Counted from the first letter of the stretch, positions 46,179 through 54,495 are shown. The stretch is DNA of 64,000 nt from Candidatus Nanohalarchaeota archaeon (GCA_017610385.1 JAFCCC010000001.1:94960-158959), one strand, 5' to 3'. The notes: generated from the sequence alone by a model not told the origin. Numbers and translations: made by a program.

Positions 46179-46914
46179 AAAACCGCAGAAGAAAACCCAA
46201 AAGAAAATTGCACTAGAAGAAACTATAATTTACAAAGAACTACAAAAAAGAAATTTTAGATTGCTTTTAACTGGAATATTTAGCCTTATTTTGGGTAGTT
46301 TTGGAGTATGGGTAACTTATGTTCTTCATTCTATTTTTGCTATGGTTGTTGGAGGAATTTTACTAATTTGTGCCATCTATCAATTTTATTTAGTATACCT
46401 TAGAAATGAAAATCCTCTCGAACATCCAGATCTCAAGAGATTCGAATTGTGGTCTGGTAAAGATTATGAAAAGATTGTCAAAGATATGGAAGAAGAATTA
46501 CAAGCTAATGGGGGCGCGTTAGGCTCTAAAATTATCACAGATAGTTTTGGGTTTTTCCCATCTACATACAGAATTAAATGGTTCCATTTAACTCAAATAT
46601 GTTGGATTCACGGAGTTACAACCGCCCATTCAGTTAATTTTATCCCAACAGGTAAAACATATTCTATTAACATCTATGTAGATACTGGCGAATCTTTTAT
46701 AATTCATACAAATAAATCTAGAAGAGAGGATGATCTAACAGGTCTGCTGAATAGAGTTCCTTTCGCGATTTTCGGACACAATAAGGAAATTCAACACAAT
46801 TGGGAACATAATAGAGAACAAGTTATCATTGCTGTGAAGACAAGGTTAAACGAATATCTAAAAAATCCTAAAAAATTCATCAAGGAAAATTATGATGTAG
46901 TTGAGGAAAACTAA
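46165..46914 (+). CDS. Membrane protein of unknown function
   Basis: This 249-residue protein has a basic N-terminus (KKPQKKTQKKIALEE), two transmembrane helices (LLLTGIFSLILGSFGVWVTYVL and SIFAMVVGGILLICAIYQFYLVYL), and a soluble cytoplasmic part with FHLTQICWIHGVTTAHSVNF. It overlaps the upstream transglutaminase-like gene, so it is its likely partner. No family assigned. Confidence 0.65.
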   Translation: MSQTKKPQKKTQKKIALEETIIYKELQKRNFRLLLTGIFSLILGSFGVWVTYVLHSIFAMVVGGILLICAIYQFYLVYLRNENPLEHPDLKRFELWSGKDYEKIVKDMEEELQANGGALGSKIITDSFGFFPSTYRIKWFHLTQICWIHGVTTAHSVNFIPTGKTYSINIYVDTGESFIIHTNKSRREDDLTGLLNRVPFAIFGHNKEIQHNWEHNREQVIIAVKTRLNEYLKNPKKFIKENYDVVEEN

Positions 46915-46916
46915 AC

Positions 46917-47299
46917 TCGCATAGCGAATAAATCCGGTTTAGATGTACCTTAATCCATTCAACATTTTTGGGAAAAGTTTCATTATTTCCCATTAACCAC
47001 TTGAAGAAGTTCTTCATATATGTCTTATTCACCGCGAAAGTATTGGTAGAATGAGACGCCTTGAATTATTCAAAGTACTCCTTCAAATCTTCTTCGGACA
47101 TCTCTTTGAAGGGCTTTTTTACCTTGTGCATAAGGTTTTTAAGACAAGTAAAATAGCTCTGCTGAGTTCTCCAAGCTCTACCGTTTAACGAAAGATCTCT
47201 TAAGAATTTAGAAATAGCATCTCTATTCTCTTTCAAGTATTCCTCATTATTTAGCACATTTTGTTTCCAATTATTATAATGTTTCTCTCTGCTCGCCAT
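46917..47299 (-). pseudogene. Tyrosine recombinase/integrase N-terminal remnant
   Basis: The minus strand reads MASREKHYNNWKQN ... WRTQQSYFTCLKNLMHKV ... LKEYFE, then a TAA at 47066-47068. In the same frame it continues FKASHSTNTFAVNKTYMKNFFKWLMG. This is the SAM-like N-terminal domain of phage-type integrases, split by one stop. The catalytic domain (with R, H and Y) is absent after about 46917. It is a dead integrase fragment and a trace of past mobile DNA. Confidence 0.6.
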
Positions 47300-47420
47300 G
47301 TATTACTTAGCTCCACAGCACATTATAAGCAATGTATCACAATAGGCCTAAATTGCGGATCAACTTATATAGGGATAAACCGATTTTTTGAATAGATTGC
47401 GCCAGTGACAAACCAAGCTT

Positions 47421-47726
47421 CTAATAGATCCCTAATTTTTCCACTTTATGAGATCCTTCTGAACAAAGTGATGCACTCGGAAATTCTTTTTCAAACTCAG
47501 CAATAATTTGACGATCTTGGGCCGCAATAATTACTGAAATATCTTTTGGCCCATCAAAAGGATACGCGACGACCGTTGCCACAGTTCTTGAAGAAAGATA
47601 AACATCATATTTTAATGCACGCGGTGTAACGTTGGTTAGCTCACCACTTTCTAAAAAATCCCGAATATTTCCCAAAGTGCGTGATGTATATTCTATTTCA
47701 AAAGATGCGCTAGAATATAACACCAT
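47421..47726 (-). CDS. Small protein of unknown function
   Basis: This 101-residue protein has an alternating beta-alpha pattern: FEIEYTSRTLGNIRDFL, LKYDVYLSSRTVATVVAYPFDGP and ISVIIAAQDRQIIAEFEKEF. It could be a small ferredoxin-like domain. It is divergent from the transglutaminase-like gene at 47822. I do not recognise the family. Confidence 0.55.
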   Translation of the reverse strand: MVLYSSASFEIEYTSRTLGNIRDFLESGELTNVTPRALKYDVYLSSRTVATVVAYPFDGPKDISVIIAAQDRQIIAEFEKEFPSASLCSEGSHKVEKLGIY

Positions 47727-47821
47727 ATTCTCTTTTAGATCATTTACTTTTAAAAAATGCTGTGTTGCATTCTCATCACAAATCTTTAAGATTTATTAGT
47801 TAATTCAAATAAAATCTAAAT

Positions 47822-49039
47822 ATGGCAAACCCAACAAGTTTTATTTCAGTTATGAAAACAATTATTTCAATAATTTTCTTATTTGTTTTAGGATTGGCTC
47901 TAATTTTTGGAATCATGCATATCACAGGCTTAAACGTGAAAGAAAAGATTTTACTTCCTGCAGACAAAAAGCTCGCAACCAGGTTTTGTACAAATAAACC
48001 AGCAGTTCGCTCTTGGACCACATGTGACGATTTTTCCCAAACCAGAATTAATTATTATTGCAATTTCAGTTCCAAATACAACTGGCAATCGTTTAATGAA
48101 ATTCAAAAATGCATTCCCGAGAATAAAAAAGAAGAGTATCTTTTAATTAAATATAATTGGACATTCCAACGGAAAAAATATAAATGGGAATATATTTTCC
48201 CAAAATCTCTTTATGATTATTATAAAAATAAAGAACGGATTTTTTCCAATGATTATACCATTTATGCAACAGATAAAAAAGATGATAGATTAATTTCTGA
48301 TTTAGTCAATCATTTTGATGACTACGCAGATGATCAAGGATTTGACAAATATGAAAAAGTGAATTTTATAATTTCGTTTGTTCAAGGATTGCCTTACACG
48401 TCTGATAATATAACAACAGGTCACGATGAATATCCCAGATACCCTGTTGAAACTTTGGTAGACAATGGAGGAGATTGTGAAGACACTTCTATTTTAACTG
48501 CAGTTTTGTTAAATGAGATGGGCTACAATGCTGTTCTTTTAGAATTCAAAAATCACATGAGTGTAGGCGTTTCCTGTGAGCCAGACATTGGAACACATTA
48601 TATTGACAGTTATAGTAACACTTTCTGTTACTTGGAAACTTCTGGAGAAAACTGGGAAATAGGAATGGTTCCAGAGGAGTACAAAGATAAAATCCCAGAA
48701 ATTAGATACATTGTTTCAAAACCAAGTTTAAAATTAGAATGGACGTCCACTGGAAAAGCGACTTTGTTTTCTTCAACATATGTTATTAGAATCACTTTGA
48801 AAAACGAAGGTTCAGACACTGCCAAAAATGTAAAAATTTGGGCAGGATTTGATACAACAGAAAAAGGAAAAGTTTATGCACAAACACAAGCAGGCCCCTT
48901 TGAAATCGAACCAAATAAGGAATTATACAAAGAATTAACATTGTCTTTAAAACGTGGGAAATACACACAGCTTCACATAATTGTAAACGGCCTAAACTTT
49001 GAAACACAAGAATCCGTATCAGAATGGTTAACAACATAA
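47822..49039 (+). CDS. Membrane-anchored transglutaminase-like protein
   Basis: This 405-residue protein has an N-terminal membrane helix (IISIIFLFVLGLALIFGIMHI), Cys-rich external residues (CTNKPAVRSWTTCDDF), and a transglutaminase core with catalytic Cys in DNGGDCEDTSILTAVLLNEMG and His in FKNHMSVGVSC. The C-terminal part is a CARDB-like beta domain (TYVIRITLKNEGSDTAKNVKIWAGF). A paralogue of the protein at 44946-46178. The 297-base gap after it shows nothing clear. Confidence 0.8.
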   Translation: MANPTSFISVMKTIISIIFLFVLGLALIFGIMHITGLNVKEKILLPADKKLATRFCTNKPAVRSWTTCDDFSQTRINYYCNFSSKYNWQSFNEIQKCIPENKKEEYLLIKYNWTFQRKKYKWEYIFPKSLYDYYKNKERIFSNDYTIYATDKKDDRLISDLVNHFDDYADDQGFDKYEKVNFIISFVQGLPYTSDNITTGHDEYPRYPVETLVDNGGDCEDTSILTAVLLNEMGYNAVLLEFKNHMSVGVSCEPDIGTHYIDSYSNTFCYLETSGENWEIGMVPEEYKDKIPEIRYIVSKPSLKLEWTSTGKATLFSSTYVIRITLKNEGSDTAKNVKIWAGFDTTEKGKVYAQTQAGPFEIEPNKELYKELTLSLKRGKYTQLHIIVNGLNFETQESVSEWLTT

Positions 49040-49336
49040 TAATAAAATCATAATAATTATAATTTCTGACACAAAACCAGATCATCTAAAACAAATTAAA
49101 AAATATTCAAATTCTCTACATTTATTTTACAAGTAATTCTTTACGAAGGAAATAAATCCCCAAATTCAAACAATGTTTGCTGAAGAACAAAAATGAGTTT
49201 GTAAGTGTCTTTAATTAAATTGAACACGTTTCTAAACAAATTAGTTGGCTTCTGGCGACAAAAATTAGTTAAAAGATTTAACCAAACATAAAATGAAGTA
49301 ATTATACTCTCCCCCCACCCTCGTTTACATTCGATC

Positions 49337-50545
49337 CTAAAAGATCAAAGATACTATTCCAGAAAATCCAAAATAATATAGAATTGTTGGAACCAACAAA
49401 ACCCCCATACACCAGTTTCTATTAACCCCAATCTGCGCAGTTAAAAATCCCAAAGCCGTTGAAGTAATTAAAACAATCAAACCAAACCACGACGTTAATA
49501 TTATAGTTCCAAATATAATCAAAAATAAAACAGAATAAAGTAAGATTTTATAGTTTATTTTATTAACAACACTGCAACTGATTTTTCCTATTTTTAAACC
49601 AAGAGGAACAACCAATCCTAAACAAATCATACTCAATGAAATTATGATGAAAACCATTGGAAGGGTTAATCTAGTAGAGATATTTTGAATAATAATTGCT
49701 GCGCCACTTCTGGCCTTGTTTATTAAATAAAGCGATAAAATGGAAAAGAAAATCCCTGTTGTGTTTATTCCTCCCAAAGCAACCATAAATCTCTTTATTT
49801 TCATATTTGAAAACCTCTGCACAATTAAAGCACTTTGAGAACTACCAATTCCAGGAATAAAGCCAGTTAAAATGCCCGCTAAAAAACCAAAAAAACCACC
49901 CAAAATAACATCTTTTGAATTAATTTTTTCGTTTTTATTTTGTTTTGGGATTTTTCCTCCATGAATTAGTGAAAAAATAATCATTGGAATCCCAAACAAA
50001 CCAGAGAACGCCGGAAAAAGAATATACATATTTCCTAAGTTTGAATTTAAGGTAATTAGCCCCAATAAACCAGATAAAAATAAAATCATCAAAGACAAAA
50101 TCTTTCTTTTTCTCCTAAACAACATAGTTGCAATTAAAAGCAACAAGACATATTGCATATAACTTGCCAAGAACGGATAAACAAACGGAATTAAAACAAA
50201 AAGCAACGGGAGCAATACCAAAGCAAAAACAGTAGAACTCAAAGCCCCTAAAATTGTTAATGCAATTGCTTCATATCCCCTACCATCTAAAACGAATTTA
50301 TGGCCTGGTAAAACACTTAAAACTGTATCTTCTTGTGGAACGCCCAAAAGAACAGATGGAATATAATTTAAAACAGTATTGGTAACTGAAATGCCAACAA
50401 CAAATCCAATAAAATCCAAAAAATCTAATTTAAACCGAAAATAAAGTGGCAGAAGCAAGAACAAAACAGAATTCGGATGTAATCCAGGAATTAATCCCGT
50501 AACAATCCCAATAATTATTCCAACTAAAAAATACAATAAGAGCAT
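49337..50545 (-). CDS. TctA-like polytopic membrane protein
   Basis: This 402-residue protein has about 10-12 membrane helices. Two repeats with GxxxGLxPGL/GLxPG signatures are visible (IIIGIVTGLIPGLHPNSVLF and FFGFLAGILTGFIPGIGSSQSALIVQRF), matching archaeal TctA homologues. Bacterial TctA takes up tricarboxylates with a binding protein, but no partner is seen here, so the substrate is unknown. Confidence 0.8.
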   Translation of the reverse strand: MLLLYFLVGIIIGIVTGLIPGLHPNSVLFLLLPLYFRFKLDFLDFIGFVVGISVTNTVLNYIPSVLLGVPQEDTVLSVLPGHKFVLDGRGYEAIALTILGALSSTVFALVLLPLLFVLIPFVYPFLASYMQYVLLLLIATMLFRRKRKILSLMILFLSGLLGLITLNSNLGNMYILFPAFSGLFGIPMIIFSLIHGGKIPKQNKNEKINSKDVILGGFFGFLAGILTGFIPGIGSSQSALIVQRFSNMKIKRFMVALGGINTTGIFFSILSLYLINKARSGAAIIIQNISTRLTLPMVFIIISLSMICLGLVVPLGLKIGKISCSVVNKINYKILLYSVLFLIIFGTIILTSWFGLIVLITSTALGFLTAQIGVNRNWCMGVLLVPTILYYFGFSGIVSLIF

Positions 50546-50578
50546 AATTATAATTCATTTATTGCCCAAATAAAATCT

Positions 50579-51109
50579 ATGAAAAAAGTTATTGTAGCAT
50601 CTAAAAATCCCGTAAAAATTGAAGCAACAAGATTAGCTTTTGAGAAAATGTTTCCTAAAAAGAATTTCTTATTTGAAGGAATTTCAGTTTCTTCAGGAGT
50701 TTCAGAACAGCCTCAAACTCAACGCGAAACTTTACAAGGCGCACAGAATAGAGTAAACAATGCTCAGAAAATGATACCAAATGCGGCATATTATGTAGGA
50801 ATTGAATCTGGATTAGAATCTTTAGAAAAAAATATTGGCATTGCAAATTGGATCGTTATAAAATCTGAAGAACAACTAGGTTATGCAAAAACAGGATTAT
50901 TTGTTTTACCTCCTGGACTTTCTAATAAAATCAAACAAGGGAAAGAATTAGGTCCGGCTTCTGACGAGTTTTTTAAAAAAAATAATATCAAACATCAAGA
51001 AGGCACAATTGGAGTCCTAACTAACAACACCATTACTAGAACTACATATTACACTCCTGCAATAATGATGGCACTTATTCCGTTTAAGAATAAGCAACTG
51101 TATATTTAA
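50579..51109 (+). CDS. yjjX: Inosine/xanthosine triphosphatase (YjjX family)
   Basis: This 176-residue protein matches YjjX-type nucleoside triphosphatases, which remove damaged nucleotides such as ITP and XTP. Signature stretches are VASKNPVKIEATRLAFEKMFP, SGVSEQPQTQRETLQGAQNR, YYVGIESGLE and TGLFVLPPGLSNKI. Ends with HQEGTIGVLTNNTITRTTYY. It overlaps the end of the opposite-strand TM2 gene by 4 bases. Confidence 0.92.
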   Translation: MKKVIVASKNPVKIEATRLAFEKMFPKKNFLFEGISVSSGVSEQPQTQRETLQGAQNRVNNAQKMIPNAAYYVGIESGLESLEKNIGIANWIVIKSEEQLGYAKTGLFVLPPGLSNKIKQGKELGPASDEFFKKNNIKHQEGTIGVLTNNTITRTTYYTPAIMMALIPFKNKQLYI

Positions 51110-51309
51110 TCAACCCATTCTACATTTTTAAATTCGTGTTTTGTAGCAATTAATATCCAATCTATGAGCCACCAAATGCCAAAGCCTCCAAAGGTGATTA
51201 GTTTAAGAATACCCAAACCAATATGACCCATTATAAATCGATCTACACCCAATTGGCCAAAGACAATAGACATTACAAGCGCCAAAACCCAATTAACTTT
51301 TTTCGCCAT
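51106..51309 (-). CDS. TM2-domain membrane protein
   Basis: This 67-residue protein is a TM2 domain: two helices around the conserved turn, with WVLALVMSIVFGQLGVDRFIMGHIGLGILKLIT and GGFGIWWLIDWILIA. TM2 proteins are common in DPANN archaea; function unknown. A TATA-like TATTTAAAC (51332-51340) sits 27 bases before the ATG, with palindrome P6 20 bases further upstream, as in the NAC promoter. Confidence 0.88.
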   Translation of the reverse strand: MAKKVNWVLALVMSIVFGQLGVDRFIMGHIGLGILKLITFGGFGIWWLIDWILIATKHEFKNVEWVD

Positions 51310-51344
51310 ACAATCTATTCTATAAAAACTTGTTTAAATACCAG

Positions 51345-51368
51345 GTAAGTCCGAGCGCTCGGACTTAC
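51345..51368. repeat. Palindrome P6, 24 bases perfect
   Basis: Half-site GTAAGTCCGAGC followed by its exact reverse complement. It lies upstream of the TM2 gene, centred 47.5 bases from its ATG and about 20 from its TATA-like box, almost the same layout as P1. Confidence 0.9.
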
Positions 51369-51524
51369 ATATCCTTTAGGTGACTACACAAAAAGAATAT
51401 TCACTCAAGACGAACAGTCTATCCTAATTCAAATTTTTGAATAATTCCGATTATTCGAAGTTCTCATAGAAAGAGTACATCAATAATAATTGCGTGTAGC
51501 CTAACGTACTGTATAAATTGGCAG

Positions 51525-51596
51525 CGAACTTCTAAAAGTTCGATCATCGCGTAAAACTCTTACGAGTTTTCCTAACTTGTGAACAAAATTCACAAG
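51525..51596. repeat. Three tandem short-loop hairpins
   Basis: CGAACTT/AAGTTCG (51525-51542), AAAACTC/GAGTTTT (51553-51570) and CTTGTGAA/TTCACAAG (51576-51596) follow one another, each with a 4-5 base loop and a different stem. Layout resembles the origin hairpin array. They lie beside the right inverted repeat copy, in the 543-base non-coding region 51310-51852. Confidence 0.75.
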
Positions 51597-51666
51597 CACC
51601 CCCAGTTATAAACAACCGACTTTCAGTATCTTTTTGTGAAGGTGAATTCTGAAGGAACGTCGCCTA

Positions 51667-51810
51667 ACAGCTGAAATGCCCGCTGGCACCAACAGCGAGT
51701 TATGCGTATAACTCACTTCACTTTTTGCATAATTAAAGAAAGGTTGCCTCACGAATTGAGTGCGGCCTAAAGTGCTGCCTGATTTTGCAGGCATCCAAGC
51801 GCTCGGACAT
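51667..51810. repeat. Large non-coding inverted repeat, right copy
   Basis: The reverse complement of block 2 (51667-51731) and block 1 (51740-51810) of the copy at 31411-31680. Only 8 bases separate the blocks. It includes the hairpin GAGTTAT/ATAACTC (51697-51714) and ends with palindrome P7. The intact pair brackets 20 kb containing the origin. Confidence 0.85.
51794..51807. repeat. Palindrome P7, one mismatch
   Basis: TCCAAGCGCTCGGA, one base from the family core. It is about 17 bases upstream of a TATA-like GATATATATT and 52.5 bases before the CBS-protein ATG. Confidence 0.75.
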
Positions 51811-51852
51811 GTGATATATATTCTACATTGAAGAACAGAAAGACTTTAAAAG

Positions 51853-52425
51853 ATGGAATCACATAAAATAAATATGCTTAAGGAAGAAATTCTTATAGGA
51901 AATATCTTTAACCCGAACGTAGAGGTAATAGAATCCAGTAAAACAGTATTAGATGCTGCTAAATTAATGAAGGAGAAAAAAACACGAGAATTAATTGTTG
52001 TTTCTAAAAAAGAAGTCACCGGCATTCTAGTTGATCGAGATTTAACTAGGCGAGTGATTGCATTGAATAAAGACCCAGCAAAATTGAAAGTTAGGCAGAT
52101 AGTAAGTAAAAGATTAATTACGGCAACGGAATCAGATCGCGTTGAGACTGTTGTGCGTACAATGATTAAAAATGATATTTCCAGAATTCCCGTCGTTCGA
52201 GGAGAGCGTCTTTTGGGAATAATAACTTACAGAGAAATCTTAAAAACCTGGCCAGCATATGTGTCTCTCTTAGAAGAAGAAGCAGGAATTAAAACTAGCG
52301 AAGAAAATGCTCAAGAGGATTTAGAGCCAGTATTAGAAGGATATTGTAGTTCTTGTGGTAATTTTTCAGAAGAGTTAATACAAGTAAACGGCGCATTCCT
52401 TTGTCGTGACTGCAGAGAAAAATAA
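51853..52425 (+). CDS. CBS-domain pair with C-terminal zinc ribbon
   Basis: This 190-residue protein has two CBS motifs (VEVIESSKTVLDAAKLMKEKKTRELIVVSKKEVTGILVDRDL and LITATESDRVETVVRTMIKNDISRIPVVRGERLLGIITYREIL), which together bind adenine nucleotides, followed by a zinc ribbon (YCSSCGNFSEELIQVNGAFLCRDC). It may sense energy state and act on a partner. Its promoter has palindrome P7. Confidence 0.88.
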   Translation: MESHKINMLKEEILIGNIFNPNVEVIESSKTVLDAAKLMKEKKTRELIVVSKKEVTGILVDRDLTRRVIALNKDPAKLKVRQIVSKRLITATESDRVETVVRTMIKNDISRIPVVRGERLLGIITYREILKTWPAYVSLLEEEAGIKTSEENAQEDLEPVLEGYCSSCGNFSEELIQVNGAFLCRDCREK

Positions 52426-52464
52426 GACAAAAGAATATTAATTATAGATTATATAGATTTTAAT

Positions 52465-52923
52465 ATGGATGTAATTGAAGAAGTAGTTAGAAAGAAAACA
52501 CAAGTAAGAACCAAAAACTGGAGAAAGGCACATTCTCAAATTAAGGATCTTTTGGAAAAAAAATTCGATTTCTCAGAAGTTTATGAAGAAACTTATAAAC
52601 ACCACGAAGAACAAAATACAATGTATTCTGAAATTTACTGTATTTCTACGGTAGATAAATACTCAAAAATAAAATTAGAGATAGATATAGATGCTTTAAT
52701 AGTGGATGATACAGGAGACTTCACAATCTCGACAATTTCTACAATAATAACTACTTATCCAGAAGATACTGCGTTTAGAAAATCTTTGTTCTATTTTGCA
52801 ATGCGCGCTTTCTGGGACAAAACATATTATGGTTGGGCCCGAGCCAAGTTTAAAAAACAGGCCATTGAAATTTCAAATCAGGTAAATGAGAGACTTATTG
52901 CGTTCTTAGGTTCAGTTCGATAA
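52465..52923 (+). CDS. Unknown protein, first of a three-gene group
   Basis: This 152-residue protein is rich in charge, with a central hydrophobic beta segment (KIKLEIDIDALIVDDTGDFTISTIS) and a C-terminal aromatic helix (SLFYFAMRAFWDKTYYGWARAKF). It resembles the next two genes in overall plan: a long N-terminal helix, beta centre, and an aromatic-rich C-terminal helix. It ends 5 bases before the next gene. No known family recognised. Confidence 0.6.
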   Translation: MDVIEEVVRKKTQVRTKNWRKAHSQIKDLLEKKFDFSEVYEETYKHHEEQNTMYSEIYCISTVDKYSKIKLEIDIDALIVDDTGDFTISTISTIITTYPEDTAFRKSLFYFAMRAFWDKTYYGWARAKFKKQAIEISNQVNERLIAFLGSVR

Positions 52924-52928
52924 CTCTT

Positions 52929-53495
52929 ATGCGGGAAAGTTATAAACATATTCTTGCCAAAAATATAACTGAGGTTTATCTAATGCCAATCCAAAAATCA
53001 ACTAAAATAGGAGAACGGCAAGATTTCTTTTATTTAAAACACGAGCGAGATTATCATATTTTCTATCAGAATATTAAAAAAATATTGATCAAAGAATTTA
53101 AATTTGATACTTTAGAAGAAAAGGGGCCAGTAAAATACGAGCCAATTAACTCTAAATTCAGTGTCAAGATTATTGCAAGAAAAGACAAAGATCCAAGAAC
53201 CGCTTTATTAATTACAATTAAATTTAGTTATAAACGACCAAATGTAAAAGATAGAGTGTCTAAAGAAACATTCCTGGTTAATTTAAGCTATAAAGGAGAA
53301 GTTGTTACAACTTATAAAACAGATACTGAGAAACAAAGATGGATTTTTCAAGAAAAATTAAGAAACTTTTTAGAAAAAAACTTTTACAAAAAAGAAAGAG
53401 GAAAATATAAAGGAGAATGTAAGAAACTAATTGAATCCATTAGAGTAAAAATAAGAGAACTTTACGAAGAACCTCCATCCATCGCCAAAAAATAA
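52929..53495 (+). CDS. Unknown protein, second of a three-gene group
   Basis: This 188-residue protein has the segment KDKDPRTALLITIKFSYKRPN, matching DTRTTLLFDIKMFSD in the following gene, and ends with PPSIAKK versus EPSIGKI there. Highly basic and soluble. Operon arrangement and shared motif suggest a duplicated family whose members may form one complex. Function unknown. Confidence 0.6.
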   Translation: MRESYKHILAKNITEVYLMPIQKSTKIGERQDFFYLKHERDYHIFYQNIKKILIKEFKFDTLEEKGPVKYEPINSKFSVKIIARKDKDPRTALLITIKFSYKRPNVKDRVSKETFLVNLSYKGEVVTTYKTDTEKQRWIFQEKLRNFLEKNFYKKERGKYKGECKKLIESIRVKIRELYEEPPSIAKK

Positions 53496-53519
53496 TAGCA
53501 CAGGCATGATTAATAATTT

Positions 53520-54044
53520 ATGGTGAAAATGAAAAAGAAAATAACAATTGCAAAAGCAGAAGATTGGTTAACCGTAGATCGCGTGAACGAAGTTTATGAA
53601 AAACAAATGAATATTTTTTCAGAAGAGTTAGGTATTAAAGATGTTAATGAATACTATTTTGAGCAAAATTTAGATACCAAAGGATTTAAGGCAAAATTAA
53701 CTGCGAAAGAGAAATTAGATACTAGAACCACTTTACTTTTTGACATTAAAATGTTCTCAGATGGTCCAATTAAAGAAGTTGATGGAAATCTCAGAGGTAA
53801 AGTGCGAGTTAGTGTGAATGCTGTTTTACAAATAAACGGACCCGCAGAAGGCAATTTACCAAAATCTCTTAAAACCTTATTTACTTTTATGTGGTGGTAT
53901 TTTTCATACAACAGACAATTTGCTCATTGGCAAGAATATGGTATTAGTCGTTTAAACCAATATATTTCAGCAGTTAGAGAATTTCTAGGTTTAGAACCAT
54001 CTATTGGAAAAATAAAAAGAATGTCATATAAGCCAATTTTGTAA
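53520..54044 (+). CDS. Unknown protein, third of a three-gene group
   Basis: This 174-residue protein shares the D(P/T)RT(A/T)LL motif and the PSI-K ending with the gene before it. It also has TFMWWYFSYNRQFAHWQEYG near the C-terminus, which recalls the aromatic segment of the first member. The start may be the ATG at 53520 or the next Met (MKKKITIAK). Function unknown. Confidence 0.6.
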   Translation: MVKMKKKITIAKAEDWLTVDRVNEVYEKQMNIFSEELGIKDVNEYYFEQNLDTKGFKAKLTAKEKLDTRTTLLFDIKMFSDGPIKEVDGNLRGKVRVSVNAVLQINGPAEGNLPKSLKTLFTFMWWYFSYNRQFAHWQEYGISRLNQYISAVREFLGLEPSIGKIKRMSYKPIL

Positions 54045-54155
54045 ATCACACACCACTCCCATACATTTAAAACATTTCTTATTAAATACCCTATTGCACT
54101 TATAGTCTTACCTATGATTCATGATTAGGTACCAGTCAAGTGCATATACTTATAA

Positions 54156-54212
54156 GCCCACCTCGGTCAGCAATTAAACCTTCGGGAATGAATAATTGTG
54201 TTACAGGTGGGC
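54156..54212 (+). promoter_or_regulatory. Structured RNA leader candidate before the DUF167 gene
   Basis: A long hairpin can form: an outer 8-base stem GCCCACCT (54156-54163) with AGGTGGGC (54205-54212), an inner stem CAATTA with TAATTG, and an apical CC-UUCG-GG tetraloop. The internal loop (CGGTCAG opposite TGTTAC) is asymmetric. It ends 11 bases before the DUF167 ATG. It could be a regulatory leader or a small RNA; no known riboswitch is recognised. Confidence 0.5.
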
Positions 54213-54223
54213 GAAATTTCATC

Positions 54224-54487
54224 ATGATCAAAGTTAAATTAAAAGTAATTCCAAATAGTTCACGATTTAAATTAGACATAACTAGAGCATATTTCAAAGT
54301 ATATTTACAAAATCCACCTGAAAAAGGGAAAGCAAATTCCGAGTTAATAAAACAATTAACTAAGATATTCAAAATCAAAATTATAATCCTCCAAGGGTAT
54401 AATTCAAAAAATAAATTAGTTGGATTTGAGTTAACTCAAAAAGAATTTGATCGCAAAATTAATGAGATAGGTTCTAGTGAAATATAG
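54224..54487 (+). CDS. DUF167 (YggU-like) protein
   Basis: This 87-residue protein has the DUF167 features KVIPNSSRFKLDI, AYFKVYLQNPPEKGKANSELIKQLTKIFKI and YNSKNKLVGFEL. The ATG at 54224 follows the structured leader. The frame is open further upstream, but those residues overlap the hairpin. It is 8 bases before the primase gene, so the two may be an operon. Biochemical role unknown. Confidence 0.85.
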   Translation: MIKVKLKVIPNSSRFKLDITRAYFKVYLQNPPEKGKANSELIKQLTKIFKIKIIILQGYNSKNKLVGFELTQKEFDRKINEIGSSEI

Positions 54488-54495
54488 GCGATCAA

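Noticed and set aside
48792-49085. Open frame of 97 residues on the minus strand
   Set aside because: It is a shadow of the transglutaminase-like gene on the other strand and has no recognisable domain.
51497-51670. GCCTAAC motifs near the right repeat resembling integron attC core sites
   Set aside because: No properly spaced complementary GTTRRRY partner forms an attC hairpin, and no IntI-type integrase or cassette genes are near. The motifs are better explained as part of the repeat.
54156-54212. A tRNA gene at the structured leader
   Set aside because: The 57-base hairpin is too short, and D-arm and T-arm signatures are absent.
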